Shown here piece after piece: positions 45,840 to 54,935 of a stretch of DNA of 54,970 nucleotides. Under the pieces are notes generated by a model that saw only the letters and a program-made list of their open reading frames with translations, searched no databases and was not told where the DNA came from. The first letter of the stretch is position 1, and each line of letters begins with the position of its first letter. The stretch spans positions 1 to 54,970 of the forward strand of contig NZ_BAFS01000014.1 of NCBI RefSeq assembly GCF_000308415.1, given 5' to 3'. The position numbers were made by a program, and so were the translations under genes. Source of the stretch: Nocardia asiatica NBRC 100129 (GTDB taxonomy: Bacteria; Actinomycetota; Actinomycetes; Mycobacteriales; Mycobacteriaceae).

Positions 45840-46358
45840 GCTCGCGAGCCTATAACTGGTCCGCGACCGCGGGGCACCGGCCGTACCAGACGGGCGGGTC
45901 GAGGAGCCGTTCCAAGCCCCTGCCTCCGCTGCCGCCCGAGCCCCGCCCCGCCCCGCCGCGCAGCCGATCTCCGCACGAAATCCGCCTTCCCGCCCAGCGA
46001 GTCCACCGCAATCCCGATAGTGCGCGCAGCTACCTCACCGCCCGAATAGTGAGTTTCGACGCCTACACCCCACCACACGCCCGACCCCCGGCTTTCGAGC
46101 GAAGCGAGATCGAGTATTCGCCGTTCGCGGCGCGCGTCCTGTGCGGCTGTGACTCCGCAGGAAAGAAGGCACTGCCCGATGTTGCGGCCGCGTACCGCGC
46201 ACACCGAGTGGTGCGATTACTGCTCGACGCCCCCAGCGCACCCCAACCCCAGGTTTCGAGCGAAGCGAGATCGAGCATTGCCCGTTCGCGGCCACCAAGG
46301 GGCCGCGAACCCGCAGCGCCGAAGGCGCTGCAAATCGAACACAGCTACGCTCTCGCAC
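45840..46358. other. 519-base divergent gap with repeats and hairpins
   Basis: No gene seen. It contains a duplicated 39-base element and two hairpins: 46284-46293 with 46301-46310 (10 bases) and 46313-46320 with 46324-46331 (8 bases). Translated frames across it are Arg/Ser-rich and not credible. Confidence 0.6.
46093..46292. repeat. 39-bp direct repeat, two copies
   Basis: 46093-46131 and 46254-46292 both read TTTCGAGCGAAGCGAGATCG followed by a similar tail ending GTTCGCGGC, with only a few differences; the preceding 40 bases are also distantly alike. The copies start 161 bases apart. Confidence 0.7.
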
Positions 46359-46520
46359 ATGAGTGATACGACCCTGTGGGAGTACGCGACCGTGCCGCTG
46401 CTGACGCACGCGACGAAGCAGATTCTCGACCAGTGGGGAGCCGACGGCTGGGAGCTGGTCACCGTGCTGCCCGGCCCGACGGGTGAGCAGCACGTCGCCT
46501 ACCTGAAGCGGCCGAAGTAG
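46359..46520 (+). CDS. DUF4177 protein
   Basis: A 53-residue protein, LWEYATVPLLTHATKQILDQWGADGWELVTVLPGPTGEQHVAYLKRP, which is a complete DUF4177 domain: a small alpha/beta unit seen beside RidA in mycobacteria (Rv3678A position). Function unknown. The RidA gene starts two bases after its stop, so they share a transcript. Confidence 0.85.
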   Translation: MSDTTLWEYATVPLLTHATKQILDQWGADGWELVTVLPGPTGEQHVAYLKRPK

Positions 46521-46522
46521 AG

Positions 46523-46993
46523 ATGGGTGGCGCAGTGACCCAGTGGGAGAAGAATCTCGCCGAACTCGGGCTCACCTTGCCGCCGGTCGCGGCTCCGGTC
46601 GCGGCCTATATTCCCGCGATCCGCACGGGGTCGCTGGTCTACACCTCCGGGCAGCTGCCGTTCGTGAACGGCGAGTTGTCGGCGGTCGGCAAGGTCGGCG
46701 CGGAGGTCTCGGTCGAGGCGGCCAAGAAGGCGGCCCGGCTGTGCGCGCTGAACGCGCTGGCCGCGGTGCACGACCTGGTCGGGCTGGACGCGGTGGTGCG
46801 CATCGTGAAGGTGGTGGGTTTCGTCGCCTCGGCGCCGGGATTCGGCGATCAGCCGGTGGTGATCAACGGCGCGTCGGAATTCCTCGGTCAGGTCTTCGGC
46901 GACGCGGGCAAGCACGCGCGCTCGGCTGTCGGCGTCTCCGAACTTCCGCGCAATACCCCCGTCGAGGTCGAACTGATCGCCGAGGTGCGCTAG
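46523..46993 (+). CDS. RidA / YjgF family protein
   Basis: A 156-residue member of the RidA superfamily: WEKNLAELGLTLPPVAAPVAAYIPAIRTGSLVYTSGQLPF at the start and NTPVEVELIAEV at the end. True RidA proteins hydrolyse reactive enamines/imines from PLP enzymes using an Arg near the end; here the corresponding stretch is SELPRNTPVEVE, with an Arg present. ATG 46523 or GTG 46535 could start it. It is second in the DUF4177-RidA-MBL series. Confidence 0.85.
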   Translation: MGGAVTQWEKNLAELGLTLPPVAAPVAAYIPAIRTGSLVYTSGQLPFVNGELSAVGKVGAEVSVEAAKKAARLCALNALAAVHDLVGLDAVVRIVKVVGFVASAPGFGDQPVVINGASEFLGQVFGDAGKHARSAVGVSELPRNTPVEVELIAEVR

Positions 46994-47032
46994 ACCGGAA
47001 CTGTCGGCTCCGCTTCTATCCGAGGTTTTGCG

Positions 47033-47824
47033 ATGACGTTGACTCACCCCGCCTACGGGCAGCTCCGGCAGGTCACCGAGACGGCGGCGGTGCTGCTCGC
47101 CGACAATCCGGGCAAGATGACCTTGGAGGGCACCAACACCTGGATCCTGCGCGCGCCCGGACGGTCGGATTGTGTGGTGGTGGACCCGGGGCCGAAGGAC
47201 AAGTCGCACTGTGCGGCGATCGTCGAAGCCACCGGCGGCCGGATCGCGCTCACGTTGATCACCCATCGTCATCACGACCACACCGGCGGGATCGATCGCC
47301 TGGTGAAGCTGACCGGAACGTCCGTGCGGGCCAAGGACTCCGCCTTCCTGCGCGGCGCGGACGCCCCGCTCGCCGACGGTGAGGTGATCGAGGCCGCGGG
47401 TCTGCGGATCACCGTGCTGGACACACCCGGTCACACCGGTGACTCGGTCAGTCTCGTCCTGGATGACGCGGTGCTGACCGGTGACACGATCCTCGGCGCG
47501 GGCACCACGGTGCTCGACTCCACCGACGGCACACTGGCCGACTATCTGTCCTCGCTGGATCGGCTGGTCGAGGCGGGCAAGGGCAAGGCGTTGCTCCCCG
47601 CGCACGGCCCGGACCATCCGGATCTGGAGCCGGTCGCCCGCTACTACATCGCGCATCGGCACGAGCGCCTCGGCCAGGTGCGGGACGCGCTGCGGGCGCT
47701 CGGCCCGGACGCGGGCGCTATGGCGGTGGTGCGGAAGGTGTATTCCGACGTGGACAAGCGGCTTTGGCCGGCCGCGCGCAGTTCGGTGCAGGCGCAGCTG
47801 GAGTACTTGCGCGCGCACGGCTAG
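47033..47824 (+). CDS. MBL-fold metallo-hydrolase
   Basis: A 263-residue metallo-beta-lactamase-fold enzyme. The metal motif is H78-R-H80-H-D82-H83 (THRHHDHTGG), with further ligands in TPGHTGDSVSL and the DDAVLTGDTILG Asp. The C-terminal LACTB2-like helix (YYIAHRHERLGQVRDAL) suggests relation to human LACTB2-type endoribonucleases and to Rv3677c. It sits 39 bases after RidA. Substrate not known. Confidence 0.88.
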   Translation: MTLTHPAYGQLRQVTETAAVLLADNPGKMTLEGTNTWILRAPGRSDCVVVDPGPKDKSHCAAIVEATGGRIALTLITHRHHDHTGGIDRLVKLTGTSVRAKDSAFLRGADAPLADGEVIEAAGLRITVLDTPGHTGDSVSLVLDDAVLTGDTILGAGTTVLDSTDGTLADYLSSLDRLVEAGKGKALLPAHGPDHPDLEPVARYYIAHRHERLGQVRDALRALGPDAGAMAVVRKVYSDVDKRLWPAARSSVQAQLEYLRAHG

Positions 47825-47837
47825 CCGGAACGACACG

Positions 47838-47870
47838 ACGCCGGGTTCAGTGGAGCGCTGAACCCGGCGT
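47838..47870. terminator. terminator between MBL hydrolase and crp
   Basis: A perfect 13-base inverted repeat (47838-47850 and 47858-47870) with a 7-base loop, between convergent genes. Confidence 0.8.
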
Positions 47871-47887
47871 TCGCCGTAGGAGATCCG

Positions 47888-48562
47888 TTACCGCGCGCGG
47901 CGGGCCAGGCGCTCGGAGTCGGAGATGAGCACGCTCTTGCCCTCGAGGCGCAGCCAGCCGCGATGCGCGAAGTCGGCGAGCGCCTTGTTCACGGTCTCGC
48001 GGGAGGCGCCGACCAGCTGGGCGATCTCTTCCTGTGTGAGGTCGTGGGTGACCCGCAGCGCGCCCGCCTCCTGGGTGCCGAAGCGCTGCGCGAGCTGCAG
48101 CAGCGCCTTGGCGACCCGGCCCGGGACGTCGGTGAAGATCAGATCGGCCAGGTTGTTGTTGGTCCGGCGCAGGCGGCGCGCCAGAACACGCAGCAATTGC
48201 TCGGCGATCTCGGGCCGCTGATCGATCCAGGTCTTGAGGGCGTCGCGGTCCATGGTCACCGCGCGCACCTCGGTCACCGTGGTGGCGGTGGACGTGCGCG
48301 GTCCCGGGTCGAAGATCGACAGTTCGCCGAACATGTCGGACGGGCCCATGATGGTCAGCAGGTTCTCCCGGCCGTCGGGCGAACGACGTCCGATCTTCAC
48401 CTTGCCGGACGTGATGATGTACAGCCGGTCGCCCGGCTCGCCCTCGTTGAAGATGACGTGGCCACGCGGGAAATCCACCGGTTGAAGTTGCTTGGCGAGG
48501 GCGGCCACCGCAGTGGGCTCGACGCCCTGGAAGATGCCTGCTCTGGCGAGGGCCTCGTCCAC
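47888..48562 (-). CDS. crp: CRP family cAMP receptor regulator
   Basis: From the GTG at 48562 the protein has 224 residues, the same length as M. tuberculosis Rv3676, to which it is visibly very similar. The cyclic-nucleotide pocket reads [19 protein letters not shown] and the recognition helix lies in [34 protein letters not shown] lies seven bases before the GTG; an ATG at 48616 is rejected because it lacks such a site. It should act globally on respiration and carbon metabolism. A weak AGTGA-N6-CCACG element at 48648-48663 could be autoregulatory. Confidence 0.95.
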   Translation of the reverse strand: MDEALARAGIFQGVEPTAVAALAKQLQPVDFPRGHVIFNEGEPGDRLYIITSGKVKIGRRSPDGRENLLTIMGPSDMFGELSIFDPGPRTSTATTVTEVRAVTMDRDALKTWIDQRPEIAEQLLRVLARRLRRTNNNLADLIFTDVPGRVAKALLQLAQRFGTQEAGALRVTHDLTQEEIAQLVGASRETVNKALADFAHRGWLRLEGKSVLISDSERLARRAR

Positions 48563-48695
48563 GAATGTGCTCCTTATGGGAAATGGCTCTGTACTGGACC
48601 GAAGCGACTCGGCCAACAGCGCAGTCTACGCGGCGTGCCTACAGCGTAGTGACGGACACCACGTAACGAGTGGATTGCGCGACGCTCGCGCCGGG

Positions 48696-48938
48696 TCAAC
48701 TCGCGCGGGCCACGTCCAGTTCTTCGCCGCGGGAGCGGCGTCTGCGCATCCGGGCCACGGCGGCCGGAAGACCGAGCTTCGTCAGCTCCTTCACTTCGGC
48801 GTTGCTGGCCTTGTCCAGGTACTGCTGAACCTCTTCGTCGGGTTCGAGGAGCTTGCGGAGCCGATTCTCGACCCGCTCCATACCCAGTGCGAACAGCATC
48901 AACACCACTGGGAAGAGCACCACAGCGAGTCCTTGCAT
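48696..48938 (-). CDS. small membrane protein (Rv3675 position)
   Basis: An 80-residue protein: one N-terminal helix ([18 protein letters not shown]), then a charged tail with [25 protein letters not shown] and an Arg-rich end. It sits between crp and nth as Rv3675 does. Function unknown. ATG 48938 was chosen because upstream frame is the shadow of nth. Confidence 0.75.
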   Translation of the reverse strand: MQGLAVVLFPVVLMLFALGMERVENRLRKLLEPDEEVQQYLDKASNAEVKELTKLGLPAAVARMRRRRSRGEELDVARAS

Positions 48939-49029
48939 GACGAGCAGTAAACACCGTCGAGGTCTCAGATGGAACACGGCAACTGAACTGGAAGGGCAAC
49001 GTTGTCTGCCGGTTCCGTATGGTGGACGC

Positions 49030-49863
49030 GTGCGCGTCTCCCCCTCCACCGCCGCCGGGAACGGGCTTCCGCCCGGCTCCGACTCCTCCGAAACGCCGCC
49101 GATCGCCGCCGCGGCTCCGAGACGGAAAACCAGGGCGCGACAGGCGGAAACCCGGCTCGGGCTGGTCCGCAGGGCGCGCCGGATGAACCGCGAACTGGCG
49201 GCCGCTTTCCCCGATGCGCACTGTGAGCTGGACTTCACCACGCCCCTCGAATTGGCGGTCGCGACAATACTTTCCGCGCAGTGCACCGACGAGCGAGTGA
49301 ATCTCACCACCCCCACGCTGTTCGCCCGCTACCCGGACGCTCGGGCGTACGCCGAGGCAAACCGTGCGGAGCTGGAGGAATACATCCGGCCCACCGGGTT
49401 CTTCCGGAACAAGGCCGGCTCGCTGATCGGACTGGGACAGGCGCTGCTGGAGCGGTACGACGGTGAATTGCCTCACACCCTGACCGAACTGGTCCAGCTG
49501 CCCGGCATCGGGCGCAAGACCGCGAACGTCATCCTCGGTAACGCGTTCGGGGTGCCCGGCATCACGGTCGACACCCATTTCGGCCGTCTGGTGCGCCGCT
49601 GGGGATGGACCGAGGAAGAAGACCCGGTGAAGGTCGAGCACATCGTCGGCGCGCTGATCGAGCGCAAGGAATGGACGATGCTCTCGCACCGCGTGATCTT
49701 CCACGGCCGCCGGGTCTGCCACTCCCGTAAGCCCGCCTGCGGCACCTGCGTCCTGGCCAAAGACTGCCCGTCGTTCGGGATCGGGCCGACCGATCCGGAG
49801 GCCGCGGCCAAACTGGTGAAAGGGCCGGAGCGGGAGCATCTGCTCGAGCTGGTGAGCCGGTGA
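49030..49863 (+). CDS. nth: endonuclease III DNA glycosylase/lyase
   Basis: A 277-residue base-excision repair enzyme that removes oxidised pyrimidines. The helix-hairpin-helix has [13 protein letters not shown] with catalytic Lys163, and Asp181 (VDTHFGR) follows at the usual 18-residue spacing. The iron-sulfur loop C-x6-C-x2-C-x5-C is in [22 protein letters not shown] 49030 gives an N-terminal extension of about 35 residues over mycobacterial Nth, so a later start is possible. The tlpA-like gene overlaps its stop by four bases. Confidence 0.93.
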   Translation: MRVSPSTAAGNGLPPGSDSSETPPIAAAAPRRKTRARQAETRLGLVRRARRMNRELAAAFPDAHCELDFTTPLELAVATILSAQCTDERVNLTTPTLFARYPDARAYAEANRAELEEYIRPTGFFRNKAGSLIGLGQALLERYDGELPHTLTELVQLPGIGRKTANVILGNAFGVPGITVDTHFGRLVRRWGWTEEEDPVKVEHIVGALIERKEWTMLSHRVIFHGRRVCHSRKPACGTCVLAKDCPSFGIGPTDPEAAAKLVKGPEREHLLELVSR

Positions 49864-50501
49864 GCTCGGAGCCCTCGGGCCGAAGGAGTCATGCCTGGCG
49901 TTGGGCGCTTGCCGGTCTGATCGCGGTGGTGGCGTTGGCGGTCGCGGTGTGGCCGCGCGGCGACGACGGCGAGTCGACAGGGCCGCGGTCCAGCTCCCAA
50001 GCCTCCGGCGTCTCCGATGACCTGCGCGCCGCCGCGGGTCTGCCCGACTGCCCGAGCGGCTCCGCTCCCGGCGGCGGCCCGCTGGCCGGGATAACCCTGG
50101 AGTGCCTGGCGAACGGCAGGCCGATCGACCTGGCCGCCGCGCTGGCGGGCAAGCCCGCGCTGGTGAACCTGTGGGCCTACTGGTGCGCACCGTGCGCCGA
50201 AGAGTTGCCGTATTTGCAGCAATACGCCCAACGCGCCGGGAACGCGATTACCGTGCTGACCGTGCACAGCGACCCTGATGAGGCCAAAGCGCTGTCCCGG
50301 CTGCGCGGACTGGACGTTCGGCTGCCCGGCGTGCTCGACGCCGACGCGCGGGTCCGCACGGCCGTCGGAGCCCCTGCGGTGCTGCCGATCTCGGTGCTGG
50401 TGCGGGCCGACGGCTCGGTCGCCGAGGTCGTGGTGCGCGCTTTCGAGGGGGTGGATGACATCGCGAACACGGTCGCGGGCAAGCTCGGAGTGGCCGCATG
50501 A
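49860..50501 (+). CDS. TlpA-like membrane-anchored thioredoxin
   Basis: A 213-residue protein: a cytoplasmic Arg-rich start, one membrane helix (about 12-36), and an extracytoplasmic thioredoxin fold with Cys109-x-x-Cys112 in [15 protein letters not shown]. It corresponds to Rv3673c. It should exchange disulfides in exported proteins. GTG 49860 overlaps the nth stop (GTGA). Confidence 0.9.
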   Translation: MSSEPSGRRSHAWRWALAGLIAVVALAVAVWPRGDDGESTGPRSSSQASGVSDDLRAAAGLPDCPSGSAPGGGPLAGITLECLANGRPIDLAAALAGKPALVNLWAYWCAPCAEELPYLQQYAQRAGNAITVLTVHSDPDEAKALSRLRGLDVRLPGVLDADARVRTAVGAPAVLPISVLVRADGSVAEVVVRAFEGVDDIANTVAGKLGVAA

Positions 50502-50580
50502 CAGTGCGGGTGGACAAATCAATGGTGGAGGTGTCGGTGCGGGCGGTCAGTCGGGGGCGCGTGCGCGGGGGAGGTGTGCG

Positions 50581-51297
50581 ATGACGATCGAGCCGCCGCC
50601 GGATCTACCGGCGTGGCTGGCCCGCTCCGCGGAACCGGCTGTCGACAGCGCCGACACCTTGACCAGGGCGCGTGCGCTGCGTCGCATCCTGACCGCCACG
50701 TCGAAACCGCGTCAAGCCGCCGTGCTGGTGCTGTTCGGCGGCTCGCCCGAGGCGGCCCCGGACGCGCCTGGCGGACTGCCCGCCGACGCCGAAGTGCTGC
50801 TCACCCAGCGCGCGTCCACGATGCGCCAGCATCGCGGTCAGGTCGCGTTCCCCGGCGGCGCGGTGGACCCCGAGGACGATGGGCCGATCGATACCGCGCT
50901 GCGCGAGGCGTGCGAGGAGACCGGCCTGGACCGTTCGGGCGTCGAGCCGTTCGCGGTGCTGCCGAAACTGTTCGTGCCGCCGTCCCGGTTCGACGTGACA
51001 CCCGTGCTCGCGTACTGGCGCACGCCGGCAGCGGTGCGGGTGATGGACGAGAGCGAGACCGAGCGGGTCGTGCGCGTCCCGCTGGCTCAGCTGCTCGATC
51101 CGGCGAATCGCTTCCTGGTCCGCAGCACGCTGGGCTATCAGAGCCCCGCCTTCCAGGTGGACGGGATGCTGGTCTGGGGGCTGACCGGCGGCATCCTGGC
51201 CGGGATCAGCAAGGCGTCGGGCTGGGACCTGGAGTGGGACCACGAGGACGTTCGTGACCTGGAGACCGCACTCGCCGCCGTGGGGATGACGTTATGA
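50581..51297 (+). CDS. NUDIX hydrolase, CoA-pyrophosphatase-like
   Basis: A 238-residue NUDIX protein. The box G-x5-E-x7-REUxEExGU is in GGAVDPEDDGPIDTALREACEETGL, preceded by QHRGQVAFPGG as in CoA pyrophosphatases (NudL type). It corresponds to Rv3672c. ATG 50581 follows GGGGGAGG. The marP gene overlaps its stop by four bases (ATGA). Confidence 0.9.
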   Translation: MTIEPPPDLPAWLARSAEPAVDSADTLTRARALRRILTATSKPRQAAVLVLFGGSPEAAPDAPGGLPADAEVLLTQRASTMRQHRGQVAFPGGAVDPEDDGPIDTALREACEETGLDRSGVEPFAVLPKLFVPPSRFDVTPVLAYWRTPAAVRVMDESETERVVRVPLAQLLDPANRFLVRSTLGYQSPAFQVDGMLVWGLTGGILAGISKASGWDLEWDHEDVRDLETALAAVGMTL

Positions 51298-52487
51298 CTT
51301 CGTCGGCCTGGCTCGACATCGCCGTCGTGCTGCTCGCGCTGCTGGCCGCTTCCTCCGGGTGGCGGCAGGGCGCGGTGGCCTCGGCGCTGGCCTTTCTCGG
51401 TGTGGTGCTCGGCGCCGTCGCGGGCATCCTGATCGCGCCGCACATCCTGGTGCACGTCGACGAGGGCCGCACCAGAGTGCTCACCGGTGTGCTGCTCATC
51501 GTGGTGCTGGTGATCGTCGGCGAGGTCGCGGGCATGGTGCTCGGCCGCGCCGCGCGCAGCGGCATGCGCCATCCGTTCACCCGCAGCGTGGACAGCGTGG
51601 TCGGCGCGGGGCTGCAGGCGGTCGCCGTGCTGGTCACCGCGTGGCTGCTGGCGCTGCCGCTGGCCACCTCGTCGCAGCCGGCCATCGCCACCGCGATCAA
51701 CGGCTCGCGGGTGCTCGCCGACGTCAACGACGTCGCGCCGAACTGGCTGCGCAGGCTGCCCAACGAGTTCTCCAAGCTGCTCAACACCTCCGGCCTGCCG
51801 GACGTGATCGGGCCGTTCGGCCGGGCGCCCATCGCGGCCGTCGAACCGCCCGATCCCAGCGTGCTGGCCAGCCCGGTCGCGGCGTCGCTGCAGCAGAGCG
51901 TGCTGCGCATCCGGGGGGTGGCTCCGAGCTGTCAACGAGCCCTCGAAGGTTCCGGTTTCGTGATCGCGCCGGAGCGCGTGATGACCAACGCGCACGTCGT
52001 CGCGGGCACCACGAGCATCGATGTGGACACGGCCTCTGGCTCGCTGCCCGCTTCGGTGGTGCTGTTCGACCCGTTCACCGACGTCGCGGTGCTCTCGGTA
52101 CCCGGCCTCACCGCTCCGGGCGTTCCGCAGGCGCCCGCCCCCGCTCGTTCCGGCGAGAGCGCCATCGTGCTCGGCTACCCGGGTGGCGGCCGGTACACCG
52201 CCAGCGCGGCTCGCATCCGTGAGACCCTCGATCTGACCGGCCCGAACATCTACCGGGACGGAACGGTGAAGCGTGAGGTGTACACGGTGCGCGGGCTCGT
52301 GCAAGCGGGCAACTCCGGTGGCCCGCTGGTGGATACGCAGGGACAGGTGCTCGGAGTAGTCTTCGGCGCCGCGGTGACCGACAACGACACCGGCTATGTC
52401 CTGACTCTCAATGAGGTGCGCTCCGAACTCGAGGCTTCGGAGCGTTCCGCGGGCCCGGTCGCCACCGGAGCATGCGTGCTCAGCTGA
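51294..52487 (+). CDS. marP: MarP-like membrane serine protease
   Basis: A 397-residue protein of the same length as M. tuberculosis MarP (Rv3671c). Four N-terminal membrane helices (within about 1-130, CvpA-like) are followed by an extracytoplasmic chymotrypsin fold. The triad is His234 (MTNAHVVAG), Asp263 (DPFTDVAVL) and Ser341 (QAGNSGGPLVD). Cys213 and Cys394 correspond to the pair that forms a regulatory disulfide in MarP. The mycobacterial enzyme is needed for acid and oxidative stress survival and processes a cell-wall hydrolase. Same role is inferred here. Confidence 0.93.
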   Translation: MTSSAWLDIAVVLLALLAASSGWRQGAVASALAFLGVVLGAVAGILIAPHILVHVDEGRTRVLTGVLLIVVLVIVGEVAGMVLGRAARSGMRHPFTRSVDSVVGAGLQAVAVLVTAWLLALPLATSSQPAIATAINGSRVLADVNDVAPNWLRRLPNEFSKLLNTSGLPDVIGPFGRAPIAAVEPPDPSVLASPVAASLQQSVLRIRGVAPSCQRALEGSGFVIAPERVMTNAHVVAGTTSIDVDTASGSLPASVVLFDPFTDVAVLSVPGLTAPGVPQAPAPARSGESAIVLGYPGGGRYTASAARIRETLDLTGPNIYRDGTVKREVYTVRGLVQAGNSGGPLVDTQGQVLGVVFGAAVTDNDTGYVLTLNEVRSELEASERSAGPVATGACVLS

Positions 52488-52494
52488 TCCGGTT

Positions 52495-52529
52495 CCTCGG
52501 TTTCCGGCCGCGACAGCCGGAAACCGAGG
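52495..52529. terminator. terminator between marP and ephE
   Basis: A perfect 14-base inverted repeat (52495-52508 and 52516-52529) with a 7-base loop, eight bases past the marP stop, between convergent genes. Confidence 0.8.
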
Positions 52530-52556
52530 TTCCCCGGCGATGCCGGGCACGAGCGG

Positions 52557-53492
52557 TCAGGCCAAGAGTTTCGCGAGTTCCGCCGTGACCACCTCGGGGT
52601 TCTCCTGGTGTGCGAAATGAGCCGCGCCAGGCACCGGGGCCAGTCGTCGTCGCGGCGACCATTCGTGCCCACGGCGGAACGTGGCGGGCAATATGTAGGG
52701 GTCCAGCTCGCCGCGCATGGCGAGGACCGGGATGTGGACGGGGTCGCGCATGGTCGCCATGAAGCGGCGGCCGTCCGGACGCCACTGGCTGCGGAAGGCC
52801 CAGCGCTGGTATTCCAGTGCGCAATGCGCGGCGCCGGGGATCTGGATGGCCGAGCGCATCCGTCGCGCCGTGTCCACGAATTCGGCGGTGCCCGACCATC
52901 CCGCGCTCACCCGCTGCCGCAGCAGCCGCTCCACTTCGAAGCCGTCGGTGGTGGTCAGTAGATGCTCGCCGTACCGGGGCAGCTGGTAGCGCAGGAAGTT
53001 CGGCAGCCAGGCCGCGCGCTGACGGCTGTTGCGCAGTACGGAACTCTTCAGCGCCGCCGGGTGCGGGGAGCCGACCAGCGCGATGGAGCGAACCAGCCGC
53101 GGATGCAGCACCGCGGTGGTCCAGCAGACCAGTCCGCCGTCCGCGTGCCCCACCAGCGTGGCCTCGGTGTAGCCGAGCGCCCGGATGAGCCCCGCGACGT
53201 CACCGGCGAGGGTCCAGCCGTCGTATCCGCGCGGCGGCTTGTCGCTGTCACCGTAGCCGCGCAGGTCGACGGCCACGGTGCGGTAGCCGAGCTCGGCCAG
53301 GCCGGTCAGCTGATGACGCCAGGACCACCAGAAGTCCGCGAAGCCGTGCAGCAGCACGACCAGCGGGGCGTCGGACCGCTCCGGAGCGGCGTCCACGACG
53401 TGGAATCGGATGCCGTTGGCGTGCACATCCCGATGTGTCCACGGTCCGTCGTAACGGACGCTGGACGGATCCGGAAGCAAGTTCGCCGACAC
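52557..53492 (-). CDS. ephE: epoxide hydrolase-type alpha/beta hydrolase
   Basis: A 311-residue alpha/beta hydrolase. The oxyanion motif is HGFADFWWSW (49-58), the nucleophile is Asp118 in VGHADGGLV (an Asp, as in epoxide hydrolases and dehalogenases), and the C-terminal His is in GAAHFAHQENPEVV. The position beside MarP matches EphE (Rv3670). Substrate unknown. Confidence 0.88.
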   Translation of the reverse strand: MSANLLPDPSSVRYDGPWTHRDVHANGIRFHVVDAAPERSDAPLVVLLHGFADFWWSWRHQLTGLAELGYRTVAVDLRGYGDSDKPPRGYDGWTLAGDVAGLIRALGYTEATLVGHADGGLVCWTTAVLHPRLVRSIALVGSPHPAALKSSVLRNSRQRAAWLPNFLRYQLPRYGEHLLTTTDGFEVERLLRQRVSAGWSGTAEFVDTARRMRSAIQIPGAAHCALEYQRWAFRSQWRPDGRRFMATMRDPVHIPVLAMRGELDPYILPATFRRGHEWSPRRRLAPVPGAAHFAHQENPEVVTAELAKLLA

Positions 53493-53537
53493 GGCGACCG
53501 AGCCTAGTAGCCGCCGTACCGGCTCGCGAACGCGCGC

Positions 53538-54044
53538 CTAGGAAGTCCGCTTCTCCAGCGCGAGACGGTCGTCGTGCGCGCCCGCGCCCAGGCCGTGCGG
53601 CAGCACCGTGCGCGCCTGCTTCAGCGAGTCGATCGTCTTCTCCGGCGCGCGCAGTTTCTTCACCCGCAGGTAGCCGAGGAACGCCAGCGCCGCGGTGGCC
53701 ACGACCATCAGGAGGAAGACGATCAGGAAGGCCGCCCACCGCGCCAGCCACACGTCGAGCAGCTCGCCGATGAAGAAGAAAAAGAAGAACGTGCTGAACA
53801 GCAGCACGGTGAGGGCGAGGATGAAGAAGACGCTGCCCTGCAGTCCTTTCTTGATCTCACCGGTGACCTCGGCCTTGGCCAGTTCGACCTCGGCGCGGAC
53901 CAGGGTCGACATCTGCTCGGTGGCGTCGCGGACCAAGGTCCCGAAGCTCGCGGAGCCGAGCGGATCGGCGTCCGTGAGGGGAATGGAGGTGACCGTACGA
54001 CCGCGCTCCGCGTCGCTCCCGTTACCGCCGTGGTTGAAACTCAC
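53538..54044 (-). CDS. phage-holin-superfamily membrane protein
   Basis: From GTG 54044 the protein has 168 residues. ASFGTLVRDATEQMSTLVRAEVELAKAEVTGEIKK is the actinobacterial holin-III/DUF1469 pattern, followed by two membrane helices (LALTVLLFSTFFFFFFIGELL and AAFLIVFLLMVVATAALAFLG) and a basic tail. GGAGAAGGG lies upstream of the GTG. The upstream nhaA remnant is in the same frame with no stop between. It sits at the Rv3669 position. Role in cells unknown; the name refers to fold only. Confidence 0.75.
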   Translation of the reverse strand: MSFNHGGNGSDAERGRTVTSIPLTDADPLGSASFGTLVRDATEQMSTLVRAEVELAKAEVTGEIKKGLQGSVFFILALTVLLFSTFFFFFFIGELLDVWLARWAAFLIVFLLMVVATAALAFLGYLRVKKLRAPEKTIDSLKQARTVLPHGLGAGAHDDRLALEKRTS

Positions 54045-54902
54045 TTGGTCGACCCTTCTCCCTGTCCCGGCACTGCTGAAACTCCCGTTCGATCGGCGGC
54101 GCTCCCGGTGCCCTCCGTGGTCACGCAGGCTACCGCCTCCGAGGGGATCGCTCGCGCCGCCGTACTGTTCCCGTTGTAGCGCACGGGCGTCCCGCCGAGC
54201 CTGGTGGACACGCCCACGCCGCAACAGTAGCGCCGAACCGGCGAGCGACGCCGCCGTTGATGTGACCAACACAGCGGCTTTCGCCAACTCGACGGCGGAC
54301 CCGTCCGCGACGTCGGCCAGAGCGAGTTCCGCCACCAGAAGGCTAACCGTGAAGCCGATCGCGCCGAGCACCGACAGTGCGAACATGTCCCGCCAGCCGA
54401 GTCCGCTGGGGCGCGTCGCGATGCCCAACCGGATTGCCACCCAGCTCATCCCGAAGATCCCGAGTGGCTTGCCCACGAGGAGACCGAGAATCACGGCCAG
54501 CGCGAGCCGGTCGGAGAACAACTCGCCGAACACCGTGGTATTCAACGGGACCCCGGAGGCGAACAGGGCGAAAAGCGGGACGCACAATCCGGCGGAGACC
54601 GGCTGGAAAAGGTGCTCGAGCCGGGCGGCGGGCGCTTCCGGTTCACCCGGATCCGGGCGTACCCGAGTGAGCAGGCCGAGCGCGACACCGGCCAGGGTCG
54701 GGTGAATACCGGCTTCGTGCAGCGCGTACCAGGACACCGAACCCAGCGGCACATAGAGCAACGGAGCGCGAACTCGTGCGTGTTGCGACAGCGTCCACCC
54801 GGCGAAGCATCCGGCGGCGACGAGCAGCCACAGCAGCGATACCGTGGCGGTGAACAGCACCGCGATCAGGACTATCGCCCTCGCGTGTGGCCGGTGACGC
54901 AT
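54045..54902 (-). pseudogene. nhaA: 5'-truncated nhaA (Na+/H+ antiporter) remnant
   Basis: The frame encodes only the second half of NhaA: a helix (AIVLIAVLF...), HEAGIHPTLAGVALGLL, RLEHLFQPVSAGLCVPLFALFASGV, LLVGKPLGIFGMSWVAIRLG with the conserved Lys, and LGAIGFTVSLLVAELAL. It aligns to E. coli NhaA from just after the catalytic DDIGA motif, so helices 1-5 and the Asp pair needed for transport are missing. Upstream bases encode another gene's end and a stop. There is no stop before the holin gene; reading through it would make a fusion. Probably a deletion scar. Confidence 0.75.
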
Positions 54903-54935
54903 CCCGCCACCGGCCGCGCGCCCAGCGCTGGGCGG

